Below, in pieces: positions 10,627 to 22,356 of a stretch of 64,000 bases of DNA. This DNA is from Curvularia sp. ZM96 (lineage: Eukaryota; Ascomycota; Dothideomycetes; Pleosporales; Pleosporaceae). Positions within the stretch are counted from its first letter, which is position 1. Each line of letters begins with the position of its first letter. The notes under the pieces were generated by a model, which was given only the letters and a program-made list of their open reading frames with translations, ran no database searches and was not told the origin of the DNA. The DNA lies in the NCBI GenBank assembly GCA_022457065.1, contig JAJGBQ010000002.1, forward strand, positions 2,232,001 to 2,296,000. Direction: 5' to 3'. The position numbers were made by a program, and so were the translations under genes.

Positions 10627-13600
10627 ATGAGACGAATCTCCTCATTCAAGGAGCAGTACAGGCGAGCTTCGGCGCGTGCCTCTACCCCTCCGCCACCCGC
10701 CTACGAGCCGCTGTCGCCCATCCTGCCGCCGACTGAGCTTTCGTCAGCGCACCCCGCCGGCAAAGCGAATATCCCACCAGCGTCGCTCACGCCCGGCGCA
10801 CATAATAATGGCGCTCATACACATACGTCTACTCTCGGGCAGAGTACGCGCGTGTCGGGAAAGCTGGCGTCGACGTCGGTGACGTATGAGCCATCCTCGC
10901 GATCCGTGCCTCCTCCTCCTGCCACGGCCGCTGCAGCGCCTCCGCCGCAGTATTCTCACGCGCAAGCATCGCCCATTGAGGCTCTCGCAGATGTCGCGGT
11001 AACATCGCAGCGTACCAGTCCGGCCTTTGTTGAGCTACAACGGCATTCTTCATATCCGGCGACATCGCCCACGACCCTCCCTTATCCGATCGCCGAACGC
11101 GCCCCAGTACACGTTTTCCCTAGAGATCACGCATACCCTTTCAACGAGCGGCCTGCGAAGAGAGCGCGCTCTGAGGTCTATGGATCTCCGCAATATGGCC
11201 AGTCCCAGTCGAGACCGGCTACGAGTCACATTCCGGGCTGGTCCTACAATGTCGAACAAATGGCGGATAATGGCAACCGCATGCATCAGAATCCTCGAGA
11301 GCCCAATGACCGACTCTCAGATGCGCAGCTTTTGCTGGATTTTTTCAATGTCTCCACACAGACTGCACAGTCACCGCCTTCGACGGCAAAGCGGTGGAGC
11401 TTTTCACATGCACCACCGGTCGAACCATCTGCACGACAAGTACAACACATGGGCGAGCCTCCAGTCCCTTTTACAGCACCGCAACCACCGCCGCCTGCCG
11501 ATCATTACCATCAGCATACGCAGCCTCCCCTGGACATGAAGCACCCTTTAGGGCTGCCATCTGATGCCACACGCACTGCTCCAGCTGCGCAGACCCATGC
11601 ACTCCCCGACGAAGCCTCAAGTGCAGTTACGCAACACGCACTGCAAGGCTCCGCTCCTACAGAAGAACCCAAGGCAAAAAAGCAACAGGGTTGGCCGAAA
11701 GGAAAGGCACGAGGAGGTCGTAACACCACTACCGCGACGAGTAGCAAACGGAAGAGAACGCCCAAGCCAAAGGGCGCATCATCTGCGAGTGTTACCAGCG
11801 CCGCAGAACAACAAACGCCGCCCTCGACTGTACATGTTGAACAGCCTGCTGCTACCGTTACCGAGAGCTCGATGCCTTTAGCAGAGCCCGCCGAACCCGT
11901 CCATGGCTCCCCTACTACTCAAACACGTCGCCACTCCTTCTCTACATCGACTATTCCACACTCGAGCGAACCCCCGAGTCTGCCCTATTCGCGCGCTAAA
12001 TCACTTCCCATTGGTTCACAACCAACCGCATCTGCTCCTGCAGATGCACCTACTCAACCCGCAAACGCTCCGGTCGAACCTGAACTCATCTGCGCCGCAT
12101 GCAAGTCTTCGGAGTCGGTAGTCAAAGTCGGCGACGGTGAGCAATGGATAGGATGCGACGGCTGCAAAGAGTGGTATCACTACCCTTGCGCGGGATTTAA
12201 CAGCGAGCGGGAGGTACGGGAGGTTAACAAATTCTACTGCGAGCCGTGTAGACCCAAGTTTGGTGAAACAACGAGTAGGTCTACCGACGCACATTGGCCT
12301 TATAGTTCTAACATGGTCCAGAGGTTCGGAAATCCGTCAGAGCCCACACCACTGTTGACTACGCTGGTTTAAACGAAGGCGTGCTTAAGACCTCGGACGA
12401 CAACCCTGAACATCACTATATTGCAGCATTCAAGAACGGTGATATTGAGTTCACACCGGAGACATTTGCGCGTGTACCGGCACAGCTCATTACTGGTGAT
12501 TTTCTTGAGAAGATGAATGGATTCAAAGAACCCATCGTGATTCCTGGCGACATGAACCCCCGGGCAGGAGCAGCCGACGACACCGACCAACAAAACGACG
12601 ATCTGGCATCATATTTTGAATACGAGACAGTTGCGGATGACGGTCAAGACAGTCTTGACATGGTCATTCCCAAGGGATTGACAGTTCGCCGCGTGGCAGA
12701 ACTCTATGGCCCGAACGAGCCTGTACCAGTGATTGACGTCAAGGCTCAGGAGGGCGAGGGCAAGAAGTGGACCATGGGAAAATGGGCAGACTATTACGAG
12801 CAACAAGGAGAGAAGCCTGTACGGAATGTCATCAGCCTGGAGGTTTCTCGAAGCCGATTGGGAAAGCTCATCCGACGACCCAAAGCAGTGCGGGATATGG
12901 ACTTACAAGACTCAGTGTGGCGAGAAGACGACAAAGCCGCCCCGCCACCCGTACAGTTCTACTGCTTGATGTCTGTCGCAGACTGCTTCACAGACTTCCA
13001 CATCGACTTTGGCGGGTCTTCAGTGTACTACCACATTGTCAAAGGAAAGAAGGTCTTCTTCTTCATTCCGCCAACCAAACAAAATCTCAAAAAGTACGAG
13101 GACTGGTGTCTGTCGCCCAACCAAGGTCATGACTGGCTCGGCAAACAAGTCAAGGAATGTTACCGGGTTGACCTATATCCAGGGGATACGATGCTGATCC
13201 CCTCGGGTTGGATCCATGCAGTCTGGACACCTGAAGACAGTCTCGTTATTGGAGGCAATTTCCTCACTCGCATACACTACGGCATGCAGATCAAAATATT
13301 GGAAATTGAGAAGAATACCAAGGTTGCCTTGCAGTTTCGGTACCCGTTCTTCCAAAAGATCATGTGGTTGACTGTCATCAAATATCTAGAAGAAGACCCT
13401 GTCCCTGGTCCAGTGCAGGAGCTGCTACAGAACGGCGAGCAATTCAAGCGATCTACGCCTATCTATTGCGAACCCGACAGATTTGGACACAATTCGCACC
13501 TGGGCGCACAAAACTACAACCGTCGGTATTACCCCAAGCACGAGCTGGAAGGCCTTACCGATCTTCTCAACTACATCTGGAGGACCGTCCTCATTACAGA

Positions 13601-15367
13601 GGGGAAGATTGATGTTCCACAGAAGACTCGAAGTGCAGTCAACAAATCCATACCAAAGGGCCATGGTGAACCGCTTGTGCTAGCGCGACGTTTCGCTATG
13701 TGGATTGCTTGGAAACGTGGGAACGAGACCATACCTTCATGGGCTTTCTCCGGTGCTACACTCCCCGAAGTAACCGAGACCACCGAGAAAAAGCTTAGCG
13801 CTGCTCAGGTCAGGAGATTAGAGCGGGAGACGCTTCATGAAGCTCTGCGAGCAACAGCAGAGAGGTCTTCTGCTCGGATAAAAGCCTCAGACGTGGTTCC
13901 AGAGCCTTCTCCACCGGTTGAGATGGAGAACTTCAATAACTTTGACATGGTGCCTGTTACTTCAGGCCCACTAACAGGCTTCCTCCGTCCATCAGCAAAC
14001 AACCCACATATCACGACACCAAAAACCTCACAGCTTGGACCCAAACGGGTTGCGTGTGATGCTTGTAGGAAGCGTCGGATACGATGCAAGCACAAGGACG
14101 AGCTCATTGATACGTCGAAGCCTGGAATGCACACCATCGATCTTTCAGGTTCATATGGCATCTCGGTCAAACGCAGACTCAGCGACCACTCTATCGCAGA
14201 CAGCCTGTCGAACGTCCCCAATGGCCCTGTAAATGGTGGCCCTATCATGGCAGACGTGAATGGAGATCCTTACGCACTCAAGTCAGGTAGAGTAAAAGCC
14301 TGTGCCGACTGCCGAAAGAGCAAGGTAGGATCTGTTGAAAGCGAATTCCTGCATATAGCTAATGGTCATAGCGACGCTGCATACACGACGAATATGGCAA
14401 TGTTGATCCAATCAAAGCCAACGAGATTCCTATCCCAAGAGGTTCAGCTTCCAAGAAACGCCGGGTCAGTGACGAAGACTCGGCATCAGCGGCGAAGCGA
14501 ATGAGACACGCATCATCATACGAAGAAGAGTACATGAATGGAGACATGCATGCGCGGCACTCCATGACCAATCAGTACAACGGTGGCTCATCTTTCCTTC
14601 AGGATATTGCCTACTCAGCCCAACAAGCGCTGGACCAGACACCCGACAAGGACGAACTGGTGCCCGTTGATCCTGCCCTGCAAGCATACACCAATGGCGA
14701 GTATAACAATGATGCAGCGAATGCATACCACAGCAATGGTGACACCGTCATGTCTTCTGTCGAGTATCAACCCATAGAATCCATGCCTATGAATGGTATC
14801 GAGTTTACGCAACACCACAACAAGCTCCATGAGCCCAGCGTTGAACCGCTCACGCCCGGCCCTGCGTCTAACAACGAAAATGCTCATGTTCAGACGAACG
14901 GCTTCGTATCGAATCCTACAACAGAGCACCACGCTGTCCGCCACCCCTCATCCCCCGTCTTGGCCGCCTCGCCAACAACCAACGGTTACAATCCGTATAT
15001 CACCTCGCCCTCTACAAATACCTACAATAACTTCACTACGAACTCCGACTTCCCACCCCCGCCCGTCACGCCCACCGTCAATTCAAACAAAGCATCTCGC
15101 ACTCAGCAGCAGCCTTCAGCCCGTAAATCAAGCCACACTCCCTCGCGTGGCGGTCGCAATAGCAAGACGCCAAAGTCGACACCAGGCAGCAAGAAACACG
15201 ACAACGGGAATGGTATCAAACTCGAACATGGAATGACCATGGGTACCGGCGTGGGTATGAACGTGGGCATGCTGAACATGATCGACCCCAATCTCGACCA
15301 AGCGAGTTTTGATCTCATCAAGCAACTGCAGCAAGAGGACTTGGGTTTGAGGAGAAGAAGTCGGTGA
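10627..15367 (+). CDS. JHD1: PHD and JmjC domain histone demethylase, JHD1/KDM2 type
   Basis: Predicted Fe(II)/2-oxoglutarate-dependent histone lysine demethylase; the family acts on methylated H3K36. Exons are 10627..12274, 12322..14324 and 14372..15367 (47-bp introns), giving 1,548 residues. Order of parts: disordered Pro/Ser-rich N-terminus; PHD finger at about 489-540 with a full C4HC3 set (CAAC, CDGC, WYHYPC, CEPC); JmjC domain with HxD at 776/778 (FHIDFGG) and distal His848 in GWIHAVW; two C-x2-C-x6-C basic clusters at 1128-1138 and 1210-1220; and a low-complexity tail. Intron 1 lies between PHD and JmjC; splicing restores the VDYAGLNEGVLK linker. Intron 2 splits the second Cys cluster. 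An in-frame GTG at 10552 is less likely as start than the ATG at 10627, which follows CACCGCC. Confidence 0.92.
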
Positions 15368-16140
15368 TTTGGCTCGTGCAGCTGGTCGTACATTCTTTTA
15401 TCATTCGTCTTTTATATTGTTCTGCATCTTTTCTTTTTCCTCATGGCCCAAAATTCATATGCCGGTTGGGCACTGTATCTCTCTCTCCTCTTTCTCTTTG
15501 CTGGCCCATGGCTACAGAGAGAGTTGGAAGAAGGAGAGTGAGAGAAGAAAATCCCCGGTTGGCTTCACCTGGCGTATTTTGTTTACCTGTTCGGGAGTTA
15601 GCATTGCGGATTTTCTCTGTCTTGTCGAGTCTCTGTTTTGCATTGTTTTAAAGTCCTCAAGGTTTTTTGCTTATACCCAAGTCGACACTGGGAGAGTGTA
15701 CATTGCACACCTTGGTTTTTCCTTTTCCTATTTCTTTGTGGTAGTATGAAGGTGGGGGGTGGTTGGGCGGGAAGCTGGCGTTTTCTCTTTCTCTATTCTC
15801 TCGCCTTGTCATTAATGTCAGCATATGGGACTGCGCTTTTTCTTTGTTTATATGGTTAGGTGAACTGGCATACACAAACACTGCATCGTGCCGGTACCAG
15901 CGCCAATGGCAGGTTTAGTAATGAAAGATGTCAGGAAAACAAAAATAGAATAAAGCTATCCGTGTGTCTTGTCCAAATCGACTGCTTAGGTGCATGTGCA
16001 AGCAGTTCATTTCATTTTACGTGTCTATTTCGTGACTAGTATGGTTGACACATAGCAGCTGAACGACAAGGAGGAGATTCAGCACCCTGTCGTCACTGCC
16101 ATGGCCTCAGGACATCATAGCTACTGCAGCCAAGATGCTC
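15368..16140. other. Convergent 3' flank, JHD1 and proteasome beta-5
   Basis: No gene seen. Long pyrimidine runs at 15400-15520 and 15700-15850 look like 3' UTR. An AATAAA at 15949-15954 could serve JHD1, although it is about 580 bp past the stop. Confidence 0.4.
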
Positions 16141-17167
16141 CTACTCCAACTCGCTGGTAACATTAGAGAACTCGCCCTTCTTGAGCTTCGTCTCCCAGAA
16201 AATAGGATTCGTGTCGTTGAATCCATGCTTGACCCATCCATCTTCCTTGACGTGGTACAGGTTGATGAAACCTCCAGAGTACGCGTCCCTGTGGGTGGCA
16301 GCCAAGATACTTCTCCGGCCCAGCTCGAGCGCCTCATCATCCTCTAGGTCATACTTGTATTGTGCGTCGAGCACACCGTAGGCGAATGTCTGACCGGAAC
16401 CGACACAGAACAGGTTGCCGGCTAGACGCGTTCCGTCGCTGTCGATGTAGTAGAGAGCGGGGCCTTCCTGCGGAGTCACACCGGCGCACATAGTTCCCTG
16501 TGGATCGTCATTAGATAGGCCAGGTGATACGAGAGCGTGCAGAGTAACTTACCATGCTCAGACCCATGCCCTTGTATGAGTAGACCAAGTTGGCCAAGAT
16601 CTTAGACGCCGCAGCCACAGCGATACGGCGCTTGTGCCGCAGTTCGTGGAGACGACATTGCATGCCGAGGTATGCAAGCCAGTATTGACAGTCCTACAGC
16701 ATGTCAGAACACAATCCTTCCCTCACTATCTCCCTCAGATATTGAAGTACATACAGCAGCGCCACCAGCCATGGTTCCCAGCAAGCAGCTGTTGATCTCA
16801 ATGACCTTCTTGACCGTCTGACTTGCTATCCAGTTGCCAGCCGTGGCACGCGAATCAGTGGCTACGATGATACCGCCCTTGAAGCGGAAGGCAAGGGTTG
16901 TTGTGCCGTGGGCGATCTTAATGGGGCAGTTGGGGTTGGAGTAGTCATCGGTCATTGCGCGGAGCCATGATGCTGACTATGCTACGGTCAGTACATGGGC
17001 AGTCTTTGTAATTGGCTTGAATATGGAGAACGTACCTGGGCGACAGGTGGAAGAGCAAACTTGAGAGAGAGCTCTGGGGCGCCGCTGTAGAGCTGCAGTT
17101 GCTCCTCCTCGGACGGGCCCTCCTCCGTGTAGGCCGGTCGGCTGTATTGTGATACTAATGAGTCCAT
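16141..17167 (-). CDS. PRE2: 20S proteasome beta-5 subunit (chymotrypsin-like)
   Basis: Catalytic beta-5 subunit of the 20S core particle, cleaving after hydrophobic residues. Four exons on the minus strand: 17036..17167, 16755..16976, 16553..16693 and 16141..16497, joined by introns of 59, 61 and 55 bp, giving 283 residues. The propeptide occupies residues 1-68 and ends in IAHG. The mature N-terminal nucleophile is Thr69, in the invariant G-TTTLAFRF context. Downstream are GGIIVATDSRATAG, LLGTMAGGAADCQYW and GPALYYIDSDGTR, all as expected for beta-5. All introns but the first fall within the mature protease part. Length matches the yeast subunit (about 287). It converges on JHD1. Confidence 0.96.
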
Positions 17168-18440
17168 GACTGCAGCAACTGTGTGTATTGGCGACGATCG
17201 GAGGGTATCAAAAGCGTGATCGAGTAGTCGCAGTGAGGGGGGTGTTGGCGGTTTGGATGGTGATGTGAGCTCCAAGCTCCGGCGTTGTCGGGAATGCCAA
17301 GGCCAGCCGCGTCCCAGCTGTTGCCTTCCCACCTCATCGCACTGTCGTCAACATCAAAAACATGGTGGACCGAAGGTTCTTCGCATAAACTTCAGACTGC
17401 TTGTAATATTGGATATGTTGCTTACGGTATTGTTCATCTATTTTCAGTCCGTCATCGAGACACCCTTCCCAATGTTGTCCCACAGCTACGCCTCTCTGCG
17501 CCTTTGAAGGCGTCCATGACGCCGACGACTGATTTCTTACGACAGCATACAGCTCACATGGACGGTACCTAGTCTTTTTAAACAAAAGAGAAGGAAAAGG
17601 GGTGTAGTTGCGATGACGGCATGCATTTCATGGGAAACACTCTCACTTGCACTACGCGCACTAACGTACTACCGCGGTACTATGGACTTTGCTACAAACA
17701 AGGACGGAGGCTCAAATAGCTATGTTTACCAGGCCGAGTCCTTTCACATACGTCACCAGGCTCTGTAGTGTCCTTCGCCGCAAGGTATAGCAAGCAGATG
17801 CTGTGGCTGAACCGTCACATGCCCACTGGATTGAGACTCGAGGTCATCCAAGACAGTGGCGCCAACCCACGCGCTCACTTCCCGACCTCACCAACTCCGT
17901 CATTTGCCCACCACACCAGAACACATGTTTGCATCTACCCGTATGCAGGCACCGTCAACTAATCATGCAGGCACTGAGTTTACTCACATATGTCTTATCC
18001 ATACCCTGCCTTGCTTTCAGACGGACCGCCCGCGTGGTAGTACCGCCCGGCGCATGCACTGTGGGACTAGCGGGTGACTGTCCAAGGGGCAGCGATATGG
18101 TGGTAGGTATATTCGGAAGAGAAGGACACCAAATCATGGGGAAAGAGTGACGAGAGAAGAAGGAGGGTTTGATCATACGTACAAAAGGTCGTGTGCGCAT
18201 TGTAAAATAAGTAACTCAGGTACTCCCCCTTTGTTTGCAACCCTTTTTGCAAATCCATCTTCTGAATGCACCGCCCTCATAACTCAACATCTTACTCTTA
18301 TTATCATCCTTCTCGTCCCCCGTCATCCTATACCCCAGCCTTTTCACCTACTGCATACCACCGCCTCGCACCGCCAGCACGTTTGCAACCCCTTCCGCGT
18401 GTCGACTCTGGAGTCGAGATCACTAGGCCCCGTAGATATC
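17168..18440. other. Intergenic, PRE2 promoter and His-rich gene 5' region
   Basis: 1.27 kb between divergent genes. Pyrimidine-rich DNA at 18280-18400 is typical of a fungal core promoter/leader for the downstream His-rich gene. A frame open on the minus strand at 17334-17585 has no recognisable motif and is not called. Confidence 0.4.
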
Positions 18441-19292
18441 ATGTGTTGGGTCACTCTCACCCCGTCGAAAGGCAAAAAGAAAGGCTACCGCCCTACCTCG
18501 GATTCTTCTTGTGTGGAGGACATCGTTCGCGTACATCATAACCCGGCATCCCCACGCTTGACCAATGTGCGTATTAGAGCACCCAGCCTGGATGTCGAGG
18601 TAGATGAGAAACACACTCACGCGCACATGTATCCGCACTTGCAGCACCACCATCGCCATCCACATCTCCACCCACTACACATGCACCCTCTTCATGGGGA
18701 GCATCATCTCGGCATGAATTTCGGTCTCGGATACAATCACCACCATCATCGCGGCAGCATCGACATGTCCGAAATCTCAGACATCAAACTACGAGGCCAT
18801 GGACGAAGAAGATCAATCTCGTCGCCATGTCCACCTCCTCCCCCTTCAGCATGCCCTCCATCATCCCCAAAACCAGCACCAGCAGCACCTTCTTCCCCTT
18901 CGTCCTCTTCACCACCACCACACGACACCTCCCCCCTTCTCCCCCCTTCCATTCCCTCCCCTCACCGCGACCCCATCTACCGCACTCAAGTCATCCAACC
19001 CCCCTCCTCCCGCAATGCTGCCGTCCGCGAGACAACCCGCATCGCCTTGCGCACCAGTACACAGCAAAACATCAGTGCTGACCGGCGACCACGCCAGAAT
19101 CTAAGACGAGTAGCAGGCTACCAGGTACTCGGCAGACAGGTGCCCTGGGACTGGGATTGCGTAAGTAGTACCGTTGGTAGTAGTACTGCAGGCAACGCCG
19201 GCGGGGCGAGGGGGAAGTGGGTAAGGAAGAAGAGCGGGGGAGGCACCGGATTAAAGTACCCACCGTTTGGAGATGCGGAGAAGTGGATGTGA
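18441..19292 (+). CDS. Histidine-rich protein of unknown function
   Basis: Not recognised. The frame is open from 18147, but the upstream part is pyrimidine-rich leader-like sequence, so the ATG at 18441 (MCWVTLTPSKGKKKGYRP) is chosen, giving 283 residues. Residues about 54-101 form a striking cluster with 19 histidines in 48 residues, interspersed with Pro, Leu and Met. This could bind transition metals, but no known domain frames it. A Pro/Ser low-complexity stretch follows (about 125-190). Next comes an Arg-rich part, and near the C-terminus a more ordered-looking YQVLGRQVPWDWDC segment, then Gly/Lys-rich residues. No signal peptide or membrane segment is visible. The ordered C-terminal motif and restricted start argue for a real gene; function unknown. 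Confidence 0.6.
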   Translation: MCWVTLTPSKGKKKGYRPTSDSSCVEDIVRVHHNPASPRLTNVRIRAPSLDVEVDEKHTHAHMYPHLQHHHRHPHLHPLHMHPLHGEHHLGMNFGLGYNHHHHRGSIDMSEISDIKLRGHGRRRSISSPCPPPPPSACPPSSPKPAPAAPSSPSSSSPPPHDTSPLLPPSIPSPHRDPIYRTQVIQPPSSRNAAVRETTRIALRTSTQQNISADRRPRQNLRRVAGYQVLGRQVPWDWDCVSSTVGSSTAGNAGGARGKWVRKKSGGGTGLKYPPFGDAEKWM

Positions 19293-20214
19293 AATTTGTG
19301 CGGGATAGATTTGGAAGACGAGGGGTAGGCGGGTGCGGGAAGGGTGGGGGAGAGCAAGGCGATGGTGTGTGTGTGGTCCCTGGGAGTAATAGTTGGTATG
19401 TTATTGATGTTGTTTGGTGGTGGATCATGCATATGAATTACGAATCTCATTTGTTTAGTTTCTCGGTCAGATTGTATGTAATCACCCTCCTGCATAATGT
19501 CAAATTGAGACACAATCCAAATGTTTATATCACTTTGTTCTTACACATGGTATCCCTCTCTGTGTGCATAAGAGTTATGAAGATCCTTGCTTGAAATAGT
19601 CTCTTCATTTCATTATGTCATACATGGCTTTTTTCTTCCCTGCGTAGCATAGTCTCCTTCATTAGCCACTGGGCGCTAGTCCCTACGCTGAAGCTCAATG
19701 CAGGCGAAAACTGACAAATCGCACCCCCTCAGATCCGCTTGTCGAGCGTTTCACCAGGCTGCCTCAGACTGAGGCTGCAGCTTGGCGAGGAACGCCCCAT
19801 TTCTTGATTCTTACTGGAGTCATACGATTTCACATTGAGGGCCAAGGAAGAAAGAAAGACGGGGTTTCAAAGACAGATTCTGCTTGTTCGTCTTGGGACA
19901 TTGTACTGCAATATCCAATGACAAGTCCGAAAAGGGGTATTTTTACGCTACAAAGAATATCGCACACTATATGTTACAGGTAAATGGGTGTCGCTATGCA
20001 GTGATGGTCGTGATGGCAATGATCGTAGTTGAAAAAAAAACATAGACAGGTCAGAAATGAAAGACATGATGGAACCCGCGGAATACTTCCTGCCATCGTT
20101 GAAAAGAAAATAATCATGAAGCACCTCTTTGCTCATCATGAGTTACGTCTGGCGCGGATCTTAATAGCAGCTTAAGCGATTGGTCGTTTTTACTGCAAAA
20201 CTCAGTCTTTTCGG
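19293..20214. other. Convergent 3' flank
   Basis: No gene seen between the His-rich gene and the proline-rich membrane protein. Only unstructured AT-balanced sequence with a short A-run at 20033-20041. Confidence 0.45.
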
Positions 20215-22356
20215 CTATTTGCCTGAGGTTGGGCCCCACTGAGCTTTCGCATTGCCCGTTGGCAACGGCGGGTTGTTGTTGGAAGCACCGGGTCCAGCGG
20301 TGTACCAGTTACTCGCGTTGCTCGTGCGTTTGCTTCTGGTAGGCTGTCTACTGATGCCACCAAATCCAAGAACTTCCGGTCGGTCTAGGTCGAATGGATC
20401 AGACTGTCGAATTGTTCGACGAGCTGGCGTGACTGGCGTGAACATGTTGGTCGCAGGCCTACTCGGTCCCGGCTCCCCAAAATACAGGCCGGAGTCGCGG
20501 GTTGCAAAAGTCGAGTTTGCGTCAAATGTCGTAGTGGGATTGAAATTCGGCAATGCCATGGAAGAGCGTCGGCGTTGATGCTGTGACAGCACGGCTTGAT
20601 CTGGTGGTGGCGGCGCATTGGGTGGGTCTCTGAATGGATTGTCGTTGGCGTACAGAGACCATGTAGGCAGCGAGGTCTGCCCCGACGCTGAGCTCATTGC
20701 ACGCTGGTGAGTGTTGGCTGGTCCCCTCTCCCAGGCCGGTGCGGCTGGTGGATCGTAGACAGATGTGAATGGATCTCTTGGTTCAGGGTCTGCAGTAGCC
20801 GCGGGTACTTGCGGAGTGCCAGGTGTGCTCTTCGGATCGGGATTCAGTAATAAGAGTGGACGCATCTGCTGTGGATCGGCGAATGGGTTTGGTGAGCCTG
20901 TGTCCTCTGCGATGTCGGGAAATCGATAAGCAGAAACACTGCTGGGTTTCTTGCGAAGCACGTTCCTCTCGCTCTTTCTGCTTGATATGCTGCCGCTGGA
21001 TCCTGCACGATTGGCTCCGAACGCTCCCTGCGGTTCACTGTTTGATCGAATACGTCCGTTGGAGTCCCTCGAGTATACTGAGTCAACACTCGCTTTTGGA
21101 ACATGCCGTTGATAAGTGTTGCGAGCGGATCCAGGTTGGCTTCCTTTCAGCTTTGCAACAAATGCACTTAGTCCAGTCGGTATCGTCCTCAGCTTGTCTA
21201 CGAGGCTTGGGTACTCTTGCCTCTTCTCGTTCCATTTCACTGGTTGCGCCTTCCGCTTCCGCAAACAAAGAAAAAGCAGCCCACTAATCAAAGCAAAGGC
21301 AGCAATGCCACCAAAAACACCTCCCATAATACCTCCAATGCTCCCATTGCGGTTCAGTGTCAAAGGACTATCATCAGTAGCTGATCCCTGATCGGGTGCG
21401 ATGAGTCCAGCAGGCTCTCCAACCGGGGAAACTGTCGGCCGTGTTCTACCTACACCTGGTACTGTGATGGACGACAGTAGATTTGTGCCGGATTCCAGAG
21501 GGATTGCTGGCCTTGGGTCCGCAGATGCAGGGGTGTTAGATACCGGTGACGCAGTGAAGGGAGCCGGTGCCTCCGAGGCTTCGGCCAGTGGAGAAGGAGC
21601 AGCTGTTGATATTGAGTCAGAGTTTGTTGGTATTGGGCTAGCAACGCTTGACGTCGGGGTGGGGACTGTTGGTATTGGGTTGGGAACTGTTGATATTGGG
21701 CTAGGACTTGTTGGTGCTACGCTCGTGGAAGAAGCTGCTGACACCACAGGGACCTGCAAAGGCACTTCCACTGAGGCTTGTGCTGCTAGTGGTTGCTCCA
21801 AAGCAGCCGTAGCCGGGTCTGAAGACGGAAGAGCAAGCGGCTCTACACGTGCAGAGGAAGAAATAAGGACTGTACTGAGCGTACCTGTCGACGATGTTCC
21901 TGCTACTGCGTCTGCGGACGCTGTGGTGCTATCAGCCGGTGATTGCGCTGCCTGATCTGCAGAGGGAGCTGGCTCTGGAGAGGAAGCCGGTGGCGGTGGC
22001 GGTGGAGGGGGTGGTGGTTGTGATGCTGGCGGCGGTGGTGGTGGTTGTGATGATGGAGGTAGTGGTGGCTGTGATGATGGAGGCAGTGGTGGTGGTGGTT
22101 GTGATGATGGTGGCAGCGGTGGTGGTTGCGATGATGGTGGCGGTGGTGGTGGCGGCGGTGGTGGTTGTGATGATGGCGGTGGAGGAGGATTAGAAGGAGG
22201 TGCCTGAGCAGTACTGGTCTGTATCTGTGGCGGGTCCTGGGAAGTTGTCGTAGTTGAGGTTGAGACTCCAGTAGAAGTTGCGGCCGCTGTTCGAGCCCGA
22301 GAACGAGTACATCTTCTCCCATTGACGGTCGTAATCGACTGTGGCGGGTTGGCCAT
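20215..22356 (-). CDS. Proline-rich single-pass membrane protein, unknown
   Basis: Single open frame of 713 residues. Residues about 50-125 are a tandem poly-Pro array built from PPPP-SSQ units. A Ser/Thr/Pro/Ala-rich stretch to about 330 looks like an O-glycosylated extracellular stalk. One membrane segment lies at about 338-362 (GGIMGGVFGGIAAFALISGLLFLCL), followed at once by RKRK. The remaining 350 residues are polar with many Ser and Pro. The layout resembles fungal wall-stress sensors of the Mid2/Wsc type, where a Ser/Thr stalk and one membrane segment precede a cytoplasmic tail, but no WSC domain is present. No signal peptide follows the chosen ATG, so a first exon may be missing. An in-frame stop lies upstream. 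Confidence 0.7.
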   Translation of the reverse strand: MANPPQSITTVNGRRCTRSRARTAAATSTGVSTSTTTTSQDPPQIQTSTAQAPPSNPPPPPSSQPPPPPPPPPPSSQPPPLPPSSQPPPPLPPSSQPPLPPSSQPPPPPPASQPPPPPPPPPPASSPEPAPSADQAAQSPADSTTASADAVAGTSSTGTLSTVLISSSARVEPLALPSSDPATAALEQPLAAQASVEVPLQVPVVSAASSTSVAPTSPSPISTVPNPIPTVPTPTSSVASPIPTNSDSISTAAPSPLAEASEAPAPFTASPVSNTPASADPRPAIPLESGTNLLSSITVPGVGRTRPTVSPVGEPAGLIAPDQGSATDDSPLTLNRNGSIGGIMGGVFGGIAAFALISGLLFLCLRKRKAQPVKWNEKRQEYPSLVDKLRTIPTGLSAFVAKLKGSQPGSARNTYQRHVPKASVDSVYSRDSNGRIRSNSEPQGAFGANRAGSSGSISSRKSERNVLRKKPSSVSAYRFPDIAEDTGSPNPFADPQQMRPLLLLNPDPKSTPGTPQVPAATADPEPRDPFTSVYDPPAAPAWERGPANTHQRAMSSASGQTSLPTWSLYANDNPFRDPPNAPPPPDQAVLSQHQRRRSSMALPNFNPTTTFDANSTFATRDSGLYFGEPGPSRPATNMFTPVTPARRTIRQSDPFDLDRPEVLGFGGISRQPTRSKRTSNASNWYTAGPGASNNNPPLPTGNAKAQWGPTSGK
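21975..22200. repeat. Trinucleotide-rich poly-Pro coding repeat
   Basis: On the plus strand this reads as runs of GGT/GGC/GGA broken by TGTGATGATGG units, repeated with variation about every 27-45 bp. On the coding minus strand it gives the poly-Pro blocks separated by SSQ or ASQ. It is likely to be length-polymorphic. Confidence 0.8.

Noticed and set aside
17334..17585. 83-codon minus-strand frame upstream of PRE2
   Set aside because: Ends just outside the PRE2 leader; no recognisable motif and no supporting splice extension found.
18147..18440. Upstream 98 codons as part of the His-rich protein
   Set aside because: Sequence is pyrimidine-rich leader-like; the ATG at 18441 begins the plausible protein.
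21894..22193. Plus-strand frame encoding Val/Met-rich repeats
   Set aside because: Antisense shadow of the poly-Pro coding array.
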